A stretch of 38,117 nucleotides of DNA from an uncultured Pseudomonadota bacterium. GTDB lineage: Bacteria; Pseudomonadota; Gammaproteobacteria; Steroidobacterales; Steroidobacteraceae. The DNA is taken from NCBI GenBank assembly GCA_946479515.1, contig CAMLGF010000034.1:1-38117 (forward strand), in the 5' to 3' direction. Made by a program: the position numbers and the translations under genes. The notes beneath the pieces are model-generated. The model saw only the letters and a list, made by a program, of their open reading frames with translations, was not told the DNA's origin and did not search any database. Positions 1 to 7,334 of this stretch are shown in pieces (the first letter of the stretch is position 1; the number at the start of each line of letters is the position of its first letter).

Positions 1-1727
1 GTATCCTCGGGCATGCGTGCCACTGCCCGCGGGTTGGCATGTCGCCAGTCGGTGGCGAGGGTCAGTCGCCCCTGATCCAGCACGCGTTCGAGCTTCGGGT
101 CGCTTTCCTCGGCGTGCTCGTCCCAGAGGGGATTGCGACTGACTACCGTCGGAATGTGCACCGAGCCGAAGGCTGGCGGCGGTGAGGACACCGACCACTC
201 CAACGTGTCGGCGCCCCACGGGTCGGCCGGGGCCGGAGTTCCGCGCCGCACGCTGGCGATGAAGTTGATGACGGTGACGGCGACCCCCGTCGCGAACAGG
301 AAAGCGCCGAGAGTGATCACCAGGTTCCACGCGTCCCAACCCATGTCGCCGGGATAGGTGTAGATGCGTCGTGGCATGCCGGCGAGGCCGACCAGGTGCA
401 TGGGGAAGAACGCGGCGTTGAAGCCGACGAACATCAGCCAGAAACCCCATTGGCCGGCGCGCTCGTTCATCATCCGGCCGGTCATCTTCGGCAACCAATG
501 ATAGAAGGCCGCGAACACCGGAAACAGGTTCGCACCCAGGATCACGTAGTGGATGTGCGCCACCACGAAATAGGTGTCGGTGAGCTGCCAGTCGAAGGGC
601 ACGAACGCCGTGGCGACGCCGGACAGCCCGCCGATCACGAACAGCGCGATGAAGCCGAGGATGAAGCGCAGGGCATTGGTCATGACTGGCTTGCCGTGCC
701 AGAGCGTGGCGATCCACGCCATGACCTGGATGGTGCTCATGAGGGAGATGCCGATGCTCGCCGCGCTGAAGAAGCTCATAGTGTGCGTGCTCATGCCCGT
801 GGCGAACATGTGGTGCACCCACACCGCCAGACCGAACAGGCCCGTGAGCATGGTCGCCGACGCCACCCAGACGTACCCGGCGATGGGGCGGCGCGCGTAG
901 CTGGGCAGCATCACCGAGATCATGCCGGTGGCCGGCAGGAAGATGACGTACACCCAGGGATGCCCGAAGAACCAGAACAGCTGCTGCCACAGCAGGGGCG
1001 TGCCGCCGCGCGCGGTATCGAAGAAATGCGTGCCCCATTGCCGGTCGAGCAGCAACATCAGGCAGGCCGCGGTCAGCGCCGGCAGCGCGAGCACGATCAG
1101 CACCGAGGTGGTTCCGGTGCTGTACATCAGCAGCGGCATGCGCAGCAGGCGCATGCCCGGCGCGCGCATGCGGAAGATGGTCACCAGGAAATTGATGGCG
1201 CCGGCCGTGGTGGAGACGGTCAGGAAGATCAGGCCGAGCGCGTAGAAGTCCATGCCGAAACCCGGCGAATACGGGCGCAGCGTCAGCGGCGTGTACGCGA
1301 ACCAGCCCGCATGCGGCGCCTGGCCGATGAACAGCCCCGCATAGATGAAGATGCCCGACAGCAGGAACGACCAGTAGGTGAACGCGTTGAGTCGCGGCAG
1401 GGCCATGTCGCGCGCGCCCAGCATCAGCGGCATGAGGTAGTTGCTGAACCCGGAGAGGATGGGCGAGGCGTACCAGAAGATCATGGTGACGCCGTGCATG
1501 GTGAACAACTGATCGTAGGTCTCGGGGTCGAGCAGCTTCAGGTCGGAGCCCGCGAGCTGCACCCGCAGCACCAGCGCCTCGATGCCGCCCAGCACCAGGA
1601 AGACCAGCGAGGTCACGAGGTAGCGCAAGCCGATTTTCTTGTGATCGACCGTCGCCAGCGTTCCCCACAGCGAGCGGGGCGTTTCCCACAACTGGGTGAG
1701 GCGGTTGGCAATGACGGTTTCGGACAC
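1..1727 (-). CDS. ctaD: Cytochrome c oxidase subunit I (haem-copper oxidase), 3'-partial
   Basis: Catalytic, membrane-embedded subunit of a terminal oxidase that reduces O2 to water at a haem-CuB centre. The minus strand reads a full set of haem-copper landmarks: a low-spin haem His in FTMHGVTMIFW, DMALPRLN, the CuB His and crosslinking Tyr in GHPWVY, the CuB His pair in VWVHHMF, and VVAHIHYV with the other haem ligands. The C-terminus lies beyond the left edge. Odd points: the residue after HP, normally the D-channel Glu (E286 in Rhodobacter numbering), is Trp, and the K-channel Lys (K362) is Gln in STIQVMAW, while D132 and N139 of the D-channel entrance are kept. Start: I chose GTG 1727 (MSETVIANRL). 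An in-frame GTG at 1778 preceded by AGGTGG is a real alternative. The gene is divergent from the MarR/CDF cluster. The family call is secure; the subtype and electron donor are not. Confidence 0.93.
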   Translation of the reverse strand, partial: MSETVIANRLTQLWETPRSLWGTLATVDHKKIGLRYLVTSLVFLVLGGIEALVLRVQLAGSDLKLLDPETYDQLFTMHGVTMIFWYASPILSGFSNYLMPLMLGARDMALPRLNAFTYWSFLLSGIFIYAGLFIGQAPHAGWFAYTPLTLRPYSPGFGMDFYALGLIFLTVSTTAGAINFLVTIFRMRAPGMRLLRMPLLMYSTGTTSVLIVLALPALTAACLMLLLDRQWGTHFFDTARGGTPLLWQQLFWFFGHPWVYVIFLPATGMISVMLPSYARRPIAGYVWVASATMLTGLFGLAVWVHHMFATGMSTHTMSFFSAASIGISLMSTIQVMAWIATLWHGKPVMTNALRFILGFIALFVIGGLSGVATAFVPFDWQLTDTYFVVAHIHYVILGANLFPVFAAFYHWLPKMTGRMMNERAGQWGFWLMFVGFNAAFFPMHLVGLAGMPRRIYTYPGDMGWDAWNLVITLGAFLFATGVAVTVINFIASVRRGTPAPADPWGADTLEWSVSSPPPAFGSVHIPTVVSRNPLWDEHAEESDPKLERVLDQGRLTLATDWRHANPRAVARMPED

Positions 1728-1874
1728 GGAACGGATCTCGGCGAAAGCAGTTGGCGGCCCGATATCCGAGCAAATCACGTGCCACCTGGTTCGGCGGCGA
1801 GCGCGCGCGCGCGCGGCGTGCGGCATGGACGGCGCGGCAACAACTACACGATCCGCGCCCCGACCTTACAAACA

Positions 1875-1898
1875 AGATGCATGAGTACCCATGTATCT
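1875..1898. promoter_or_regulatory. 24-bp near-palindrome, candidate MarR operator
   Basis: The half-sites are AGATGCATGAGT and ACCCATGTATCT. Ten of the twelve base pairs are complementary about the centre between 1886 and 1887. It lies in the gap between the minus-strand oxidase and the plus-strand MarR gene, about 107 bp upstream of the MarR start and about 150 bp from the oxidase start. MarR proteins commonly bind such inverted repeats next to their own gene; that this one does is inference. The site also covers the ATG at 1891, which argues against the longest MarR reading frame. Confidence 0.45.
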
Positions 1899-2004
1899 CT
1901 GGCGCATATCCGCGCCTGCCTACACGCGTGCGCCATGTCCGCCGCTGTCAACGTTCGCGTGCGCGAGGCACACACGCGGGGATGAAACCTGGACAGTGGC
2001 AGGC

Positions 2005-2505
2005 ATGACCCGGCGCACCAGCTCACGAACGGCGGCGCGCGACGCCCGCACGAGGCTCGAGGTGCTGCGGCAGTTCCGTCAGATCTACGCAGCGGTGCAT
2101 CGGCACTTCCGCGTGGTCGAACGCCGTTGCGGGCTCTCCGGCGCGCAGGCGTGGATGCTGCGCGACCTGGCGCGCAGTCCGCAGCTCGGCGTATCGGAGC
2201 TCGCGACGCGCCTGTCCGTGCACCAGTCGACCGCCAGCCAGCTGGTCGACAAGCTGGTGCGTGCCGGGCACGTCGAGCGCACCGCGAGCTCGGTGGATAG
2301 ACGACGCGTGCGCCTGCGCATCACTCCCAAGGGGGCGGCACTGGTGCGGCGGCTGCCGCGGCCGGCCGAGGGCGTGCTGCCGCGCGCGCTGGCCATGATG
2401 TCCACTACCGGCCTGCGTTCCCTGCGCGGCAATCTCGCGCGTCTCATCTCGCATCTGCAGACCCGGCGCAGCCAGGACGCGGGTGCGCCCATGGGAGACC
2501 CGTGA
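2005..2505 (+). CDS. MarR-family transcriptional regulator
   Basis: A 166-residue cytoplasmic winged-helix regulator, of the usual MarR length. Helix-turn-helix and wing are visible at about residues 60-115: VSELATRLSVHQSTASQLVDK, then the wing motif VDRRRVRLRITPKG with the charged DRR pattern of the family. I took the ATG at 2005 because the frame upstream to 1891 is low-complexity, has no coding character, and overlaps a palindrome; an in-frame GTG at 1996 is also possible. Its stop overlaps the GTG start of the CDF transporter (GTGA at 2502-2505), so the two are probably translationally coupled. It may autoregulate through the 1875-1898 palindrome and could also affect the divergent oxidase gene; the ligand is unknown. 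Confidence 0.88.
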   Translation: MTRRTSSRTAARDARTRLEVLRQFRQIYAAVHRHFRVVERRCGLSGAQAWMLRDLARSPQLGVSELATRLSVHQSTASQLVDKLVRAGHVERTASSVDRRRVRLRITPKGAALVRRLPRPAEGVLPRALAMMSTTGLRSLRGNLARLISHLQTRRSQDAGAPMGDP

Positions 2506-3428
2506 GCGGGCCCGGCCAGGGCCGGCGCGTGGTGTATGCCGCGATCCTGGCGAATGCGGGCATCGCGCTGGCGAAGTTCTTCGTCGCCGCCATCAGCGGC
2601 AGTTCCGCCATGCTCTCCGAGGGCATTCACTCCACCGTGGATACGCTGAACGAATGCCTGCTGCTGCTCGGGCTGCGGCGCAGCCGGCTCGGCGCCGACG
2701 ATTCGCACCCGTTCGGATACGGCAAGGAGCTGTATTTCTGGAGCCTGATGGTCGCCGTGCTGCTGTTCGGCCTGGGCGGCGGCATGGCTATCTACGAGGG
2801 CATCACGCACCTGCTGCGGCCGCGCGAAGCCCAGGATGTGCCGTGGATGCTCGCCGTGCTGGCGGTGGCGGCGGCGTTCGAAGGGTTCTCGTTCATGATC
2901 GCATTCCGCGCGCTGGGCGCGCAGAACGATCACGGCCGGCCGTGGCGCTGGTGGCGGCGGGTGCGGCTCAGCAAGGACCCTGCGGTGTTCTCGGTGTTCA
3001 TCGAGGATTTCGCCGCGCTCACCGGCATCGCGTTCGCCTTCCTCGGCGTGACGCTCGGCGCGCTGCTGCACAATCCGTACTTCGACGGTGCGGCCTCGCT
3101 GTTGATCGGCGCGACGCTGACCTCGGCGGCGGTGATGCTGGCGCACGAGACGCGCAAACTGCTGGTGGGGGAGAGCGCGCGCCCGGAGATCGTCCGCAGC
3201 ATCCGCGACATCGTGGCCGCCGAGGGCGCCGTGTGCGCGGGCGACCGGCCGCTGACCATGCAGATGGGTCCCGACGACATCCTGGTCAACATCGAGTTGC
3301 AGCTGCGGCCCGATCTGAGCGGGCGCGAGCTGCTCGCCGCTCTCGAGCGTATCGAGCACGGCATACGCGCACGCCACCCGCAGGTGCGCCGCATTTCGCT
3401 GCAGCCACGGCGTTGGGCGGGCGACTGA
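2502..3428 (+). CDS. CDF-family cation efflux transporter (ZnT9/SLC30A9-like group)
   Basis: A 308-residue inner-membrane transporter expected to export divalent metal (Zn2+, Mn2+ or similar) in exchange for protons. About six hydrophobic segments precede a C-terminal cytosolic domain. Family marks are SSAMLSEGIHSTVDTLNE in the second membrane segment, HPFGYGKELYFWSL after it, and SVFIEDFAALTG with DGAASLLIG in the later helices. In the fifth segment the usual HxxxD metal site reads as an ED-type variant, as in the ZnT9-like branch; this makes the substrate hard to assign. The GTG start lies inside the MarR stop overlap. The antiporter gene follows 26 nt downstream, which suggests a small ion-homeostasis operon under the MarR regulator. 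Confidence 0.87.
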   Translation: MSGPGQGRRVVYAAILANAGIALAKFFVAAISGSSAMLSEGIHSTVDTLNECLLLLGLRRSRLGADDSHPFGYGKELYFWSLMVAVLLFGLGGGMAIYEGITHLLRPREAQDVPWMLAVLAVAAAFEGFSFMIAFRALGAQNDHGRPWRWWRRVRLSKDPAVFSVFIEDFAALTGIAFAFLGVTLGALLHNPYFDGAASLLIGATLTSAAVMLAHETRKLLVGESARPEIVRSIRDIVAAEGAVCAGDRPLTMQMGPDDILVNIELQLRPDLSGRELLAALERIEHGIRARHPQVRRISLQPRRWAGD

Positions 3429-3454
3429 GGCACGGCACTTGCAATGCCCTTGCC

Positions 3455-4687
3455 GTGGAACATTTCTATCTCGCGCTGTTGATCATTTCGCTGGCGCTCC
3501 TGGCGCTCGGCGCTTCGGCGGGCTTGGTGAACAGCCGGCTGTGGATTTCCGAGCCCCTGATCTGCTTCGCGCTCGGGCTGTGCGTCGGCCCGTACGTGCT
3601 CGGATGGGTCGATATCCACGGCGACTCGCCGGCCAGCGAGCGGTTCCTGATCGAGTTCGCGCGCATCACGCTCGCGATCGCGGTGGTGAGCGCCGCCATC
3701 CGCCTGCCGACGGACTACCTGAGATCCGCGTGGCGTGAGCTCGGCTGGATTCTCGGCGCCGGCATGACGCTGATGGCGCTGGCGGCGGCGGTGCTCGCCA
3801 TGCTGTTGCTGCGCTGGGATCTGCTGCCGGCACTGCTGCTCGGCGCCATCCTCGCGCCCACCGATCCGGTCCTGGCCGCGCCCATCGTCAGCGGCCGGCT
3901 TGCCGAGAGCTGCGTGCCGCCCCGGGTGCGCCACAGCATCACCGCCGAGAGTGGTTCGAACGACGGTCTGGCCTTGATCCTCATCATGCTGCCGGCCACT
4001 TTCATGATGCAGCCCGGCGCCGATGCCTCCGCGCGGTGGCTGCTGGAAGGGTGGGTACGTGAGTTCGGTCTCGCCGTCGCGCTCGGCGCCGCCATCGGCT
4101 GGCTCGCGGGCCATGTGTTCTCGTGGGCGGAACGACAGCGCGAGGCCGAACGCCCTTCGCTCATCACGCTCGCCATTTCGCTGGCGCTCATCGTCATCGC
4201 GGCGAGCGAGCTGATTCGTACCGACGGCATCCTCGCCTGCTTCGCGGCCGGCGCCATGCTCAACCGCCAGCTGCATGGCGAATTCGAGAAACGCCAGGAG
4301 CATTTCAACGAGGCGCTCGGCCGTCTGCTCGAGCTGCCGTTTTTCGTGGTGTTCGGCATGGCGGCGCCGCTCGGCGAGTGGGCTGGTCTCGGGGCCGCCG
4401 CGCTCGGATTCGCGCTGGCCGTCGTGCTGCTGCGCAGGCCGCTGGCGTGGTGCCTGTTGAGCCCGGCGCTCGAGTCCCTGCGCGGTTGGCGTGACCTGCT
4501 GTTCGCCGGCTGGTTTGGCCCCATGGGAATCGCCGCGGTGTTCTATGCGCTCGACTGGCGCCGGCGCATGGGTCTCGAGCAGCTCTGGCCGGTGGTGAGC
4601 CTGGTCGTCGCCGCTTCGATCGTCCTGCACGGCCTGACCGGCACGCCGCTCACGCGCCTGCTGTACGGAGGGCGACGGGGTGAATGA
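3455..4687 (+). CDS. CPA1-type Na+(K+)/H+ antiporter
   Basis: A 410-residue polytopic inner-membrane protein with roughly 11-12 hydrophobic stretches. The CPA1 signatures are both present: APTDPVLAAP around residues 135-142 (Asp137) and ESGSNDGLALI with the Asn169-Asp170 pair that forms the ion site in NhaP-type exchangers. It exchanges monovalent cation for protons; Na+ against K+ preference cannot be read from the sequence. The start is GTG 3455 (MEHFYLALLIISL), the first start codon before the first membrane helix; no convincing ribosome binding site precedes it, so translation may depend on the upstream CDF gene. Length is short for NhaP relatives that carry C-terminal cytosolic domains, so this is the membrane core only. 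Confidence 0.85.
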   Translation: MEHFYLALLIISLALLALGASAGLVNSRLWISEPLICFALGLCVGPYVLGWVDIHGDSPASERFLIEFARITLAIAVVSAAIRLPTDYLRSAWRELGWILGAGMTLMALAAAVLAMLLLRWDLLPALLLGAILAPTDPVLAAPIVSGRLAESCVPPRVRHSITAESGSNDGLALILIMLPATFMMQPGADASARWLLEGWVREFGLAVALGAAIGWLAGHVFSWAERQREAERPSLITLAISLALIVIAASELIRTDGILACFAAGAMLNRQLHGEFEKRQEHFNEALGRLLELPFFVVFGMAAPLGEWAGLGAAALGFALAVVLLRRPLAWCLLSPALESLRGWRDLLFAGWFGPMGIAAVFYALDWRRRMGLEQLWPVVSLVVAASIVLHGLTGTPLTRLLYGGRRGE

Positions 4688-4712
4688 GCCGGTGGGATGT
4701 CGGAAGCGGCGC

Positions 4713-4856
4713 ATGCCCGGCGCGACCGCCGCGGCGCCGCGCGCATCGCGCGCCCCGGGCGCGGGTCGAGCGGCCGCCATGCTCGCGGTGGGCGGCGTGA
4801 CGGCGCTCGACGTCCGCGCGGCGCGCCGGCTGGCGCAGCCGCAGTCCGTCCACTAG
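4713..4856 (+). pseudogene. Short 47-codon ORF, possible gene remnant
   Basis: Reads ATG at 4713 to TAG at 4854-4856. The first half is low-complexity Ala/Arg/Pro sequence. The C-terminal part, AMLAVGGVTALDVRAARRLA, looks like the hydrophobic tail of a longer membrane protein. It sits between the antiporter stop and the convergent cytochrome gene. It could be the 3' remnant of a deleted gene or simply GC-rich noise with a chance open frame. The TAGCTAG at 4854-4860 supplies stop codons to both strands. Confidence 0.2.
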
Positions 4857-6155
4857 CTAGAGAGACTTCAGATACTCGGCGAGATCGCGCTGCTCGGCGG
4901 CGGTCAGTCCCAGCGAGAAGTGCCGGTCGTAGTGGCCGATCACCGCCGCCAGGGTCGCGAAGCGCCCGTCGTGGTAGTAGCCACCCGTGCCGTGGGTCCA
5001 CAGGCCGCGCAGCGGCGAGGTGCGATATCTCTGATCCGGGCCGCGGTTGGCCTGGAAGTCGTCGATACCGATCTCCGCGCCGGTGTGCATGTTCCAGCCG
5101 GGTTCGGTGAACAGCGGCGGCACGTGGCAGCGGGCGCAGTCCGCCTTGCCGGAGAACAGGTCTTCGCCGCGTTTCGCCGCGAACCGGTCGAAGCTGCCAC
5201 GCGGCGCGGCGGGTGCGGGCAGCGCCAGCTGATAGAGCTGCAGCGCCGGCAGCAGCGGCGTGATCCGGTCTTCTTCGGCGCGCACGTCATCGAAGCCTGC
5301 GCGCGCCGCCACCGGGAACCGTTCGGCGTCCCTGAGGCGCGGATCGAAGAACGTGCCCTTGCCATGCATCTCGAGATTGGCGACGAATGCATTCCAGTGG
5401 CTGACCCCGCCCCAGCCGGTCCAGGTGTGCAGGTTCACTCCCGCGAGCCCGAAGGCCGGCGGGATGAGCACCGCGCCCGACTTGCCGTCGGGACGGAAGG
5501 CCTTGCCATCCATGAACAGCACGGCGTCGAACTTGCCGGGACCCCAGGAGTTCAGCACGGTGCGAACCGTGGGGACGTCGGCTCCGAGCAGCGCGGCGAC
5601 CGAATCGAGACGCGGCGCCAGCGCGATGATCGCGCCGACGTTCAGGTCGCGATTCGCCCAGCCGTCACGCCGGTGACCGATGCCGGGCGCGAACGAGTCG
5701 TCGACGGTGGAGTGACAGAGCGCGCACTGAATGCCCATCGACGCGAGGCGCCCCTGCTCGTCGAAGATGCCGGTGACACCGACCACGGCGTCCCGCTTCA
5801 GCAGTTCGAGCGTGGCGCCCGGGTCCTGCAGGTCCACCTGGCCGCGCGCCAGGGCCTTGAGCAGCGGACGCGGCAGGGCGTCCACGTCCACCTTGAGGCC
5901 GACGCCGAGCGCGGTCGCGGGCGACACGCCCGGGCCGACGCCGCCGAACTTCTCGCCGGCGAGCGCCAGGTGTAGTCCGATTCCGTCACCCCAGAATGCC
6001 TCGTCGCCGAATGTCGCGTAGCGGAATGTATCGCGGCCTTCGCGCACCTCGCGCAGCACGTGCGATTCGACCGACACACTGCCGGGAATACCGTGCGACG
6101 CGGCGAGCGCCGGCAGGCAGGCGGCCGCCGCCATCAGAGAGATCCGGATGTTCAT
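4857..6155 (-). CDS. Exported di-haem cytochrome c, CcpA/MauG-like C-terminal domain
   Basis: A 432-residue periplasmic protein with an N-terminal signal peptide (MNIRISLMAAAACLPALAAS). Two haem-binding CxxCH motifs are visible, CALCH at 144-148 and CARCH at 340-344. The last ~110 residues (RGEDLFSGKADCARCH, SPLRGLWTHGTGGYYHDGRFATLAAVI, then a terminal LAEYLKSL) match the pattern of the di-haem cytochrome c peroxidase/MauG/DHOR group. Start: ATG 6155, placed by a GGAGGA ribosome binding site ending 5-6 nt upstream; two upstream ATGs overlap or precede that site. It lies 78 nt downstream of the c4-like cytochrome gene on the same strand, so the two are probably co-transcribed and may exchange electrons. 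Peroxidase activity is not established; the N-terminal 140 residues are not ones I recognise. Confidence 0.83.
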   Translation of the reverse strand: MNIRISLMAAAACLPALAASHGIPGSVSVESHVLREVREGRDTFRYATFGDEAFWGDGIGLHLALAGEKFGGVGPGVSPATALGVGLKVDVDALPRPLLKALARGQVDLQDPGATLELLKRDAVVGVTGIFDEQGRLASMGIQCALCHSTVDDSFAPGIGHRRDGWANRDLNVGAIIALAPRLDSVAALLGADVPTVRTVLNSWGPGKFDAVLFMDGKAFRPDGKSGAVLIPPAFGLAGVNLHTWTGWGGVSHWNAFVANLEMHGKGTFFDPRLRDAERFPVAARAGFDDVRAEEDRITPLLPALQLYQLALPAPAAPRGSFDRFAAKRGEDLFSGKADCARCHVPPLFTEPGWNMHTGAEIGIDDFQANRGPDQRYRTSPLRGLWTHGTGGYYHDGRFATLAAVIGHYDRHFSLGLTAAEQRDLAEYLKSL

Positions 6156-6233
6156 GTGCATCCTCCGTGTGAATTTCACTCCCGGATAAGGAATGCACGC
6201 GGACGCGGATCCGTTCCGCGGGACGCAAAGGAG

Positions 6234-7241
6234 TCAGGGATACTGCGAGGAGACGTACGCGACGATGTCGATCATCTCGCCGAGGGTGAGTTTCTCCACC
6301 ACCGGATTCATCTGCACCGAGTTAGCATTGACGCGCACGCCGTTGCGGAACGCGAGCAGCTGCCGCAGCAGGTAGGTAGGGGAACGTCCGGCGATGGGCG
6401 GAATCTGCTCCGTCCCCTTGAGATTGGCCAGGTGGCATTGCGTGCAGGCCACCGTGCGCGGCTGGTTGTCGGCGGCGGAATTGCCGCTCAGCACCAGGCG
6501 CTTGCCGCGATTGACGGCGCCCGGCGGAACATAGGCCAGGTACTCGAGCCGATCGTCGCGGCGTTCGTGCCGCGCCAGATCCTGGGTCACCTCGAGCAGG
6601 CGGTCGCCGAGATCCTCCATGCCGGCGTGCTCGACGTAGATCCAGGCCGCGGGCTCGGCGCGCGGTATGCGCAGGCTCTCGATCACGTACACCCGCCGCT
6701 TGAGCTTCTGCTGCGAAAAGTATTTCGCGGCATCGTCGATCTCCGTGTCGTTCATCGCCCTGGCGATCTTGATCATGGTCTGGATGGGCAGGTACGTATC
6801 GGGCCCCACCGCCTTGCGCCGGCCGGCGCGATAGTCGCGCAGCTGCTCGCGGATGTAGGACTCGGGCAAGCCGGCCAGCGCGGAGTTCTCCGGGCGGCCC
6901 TGGCCGGAGGGCGTATGACAGAAACCGCAGGCCAGGACATCGGGCTTGCGGCCTCGGGCCACGACATCCGGCATCGGCCCATGGCTTGCGGGCCGCCAGT
7001 CGGGCGGATTGAACACATCGTTGATGCGCGACAGCGGGAATTTCTCGGTGCTGCCGGGAATCTCCAGCAGTTCCTCCGCCGCCTGCGGCGCGGCGGCGGG
7101 CGCCGGCTCCGCCTTCGGCGGCAGCGGGAACAGCCACTCGGGGTACTCGAGGGGTGGCAGGGCCGATTCGGCCGCGAACGTGAGGCCGGCGGCTGCCAGC
7201 GAACAGGCCAGAAGAAGGCGGGCGATCCGCGTGTGATGCAT
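6234..7241 (-). CDS. Exported di-haem cytochrome c (cytochrome c4-like two-domain)
   Basis: A 335-residue protein with a signal peptide (MHHTRIARLLLACSLAAAGLT) followed by a Pro/Ala-rich linker. Two class I cytochrome c domains follow, with CGFCH at 105-109 and CTQCH at 266-270. The second ends PIAGRSPTYLLRQLLAFRNG and a Met-Asn-Pro at 311-313, typical of the distal Met ligand region of c4-type cytochromes. It is probably a periplasmic electron carrier. The start at ATG 7241 is supported by AGGAGA about ten nt upstream. It is the first gene of a two-gene minus-strand unit with the MauG/CcpA-like cytochrome, and is divergent from the DNA glycosylase gene across 93 nt. Confidence 0.85.
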   Translation of the reverse strand: MHHTRIARLLLACSLAAAGLTFAAESALPPLEYPEWLFPLPPKAEPAPAAAPQAAEELLEIPGSTEKFPLSRINDVFNPPDWRPASHGPMPDVVARGRKPDVLACGFCHTPSGQGRPENSALAGLPESYIREQLRDYRAGRRKAVGPDTYLPIQTMIKIARAMNDTEIDDAAKYFSQQKLKRRVYVIESLRIPRAEPAAWIYVEHAGMEDLGDRLLEVTQDLARHERRDDRLEYLAYVPPGAVNRGKRLVLSGNSAADNQPRTVACTQCHLANLKGTEQIPPIAGRSPTYLLRQLLAFRNGVRVNANSVQMNPVVEKLTLGEMIDIVAYVSSQYP

Positions 7242-7334
7242 CGTATTCGATTCTCCTGCGCGCAGTGTGCCAGACCGGGGCCAGATCGGGGGAAGACGCG
7301 CCGCAGGCGAGAAATCCGTGGAATACTGGCCGCG

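Noticed and set aside
1883..1893. 11-mer GAGTACCCATG shared with 12642-12652, both near MarR genes
   Set aside because: In a 38-kb window many 11-mers repeat by chance; in the second copy the ATG is the start codon and there is no surrounding symmetry, so a shared operator is not supported.
396..1985. Plus-strand open frame of 529 codons
   Set aside because: It is antisense to the cytochrome oxidase gene, has a His/Arg/Glu/Gln-rich composition without domains, and exists only because GC-rich coding DNA lacks stops in some opposite frames.
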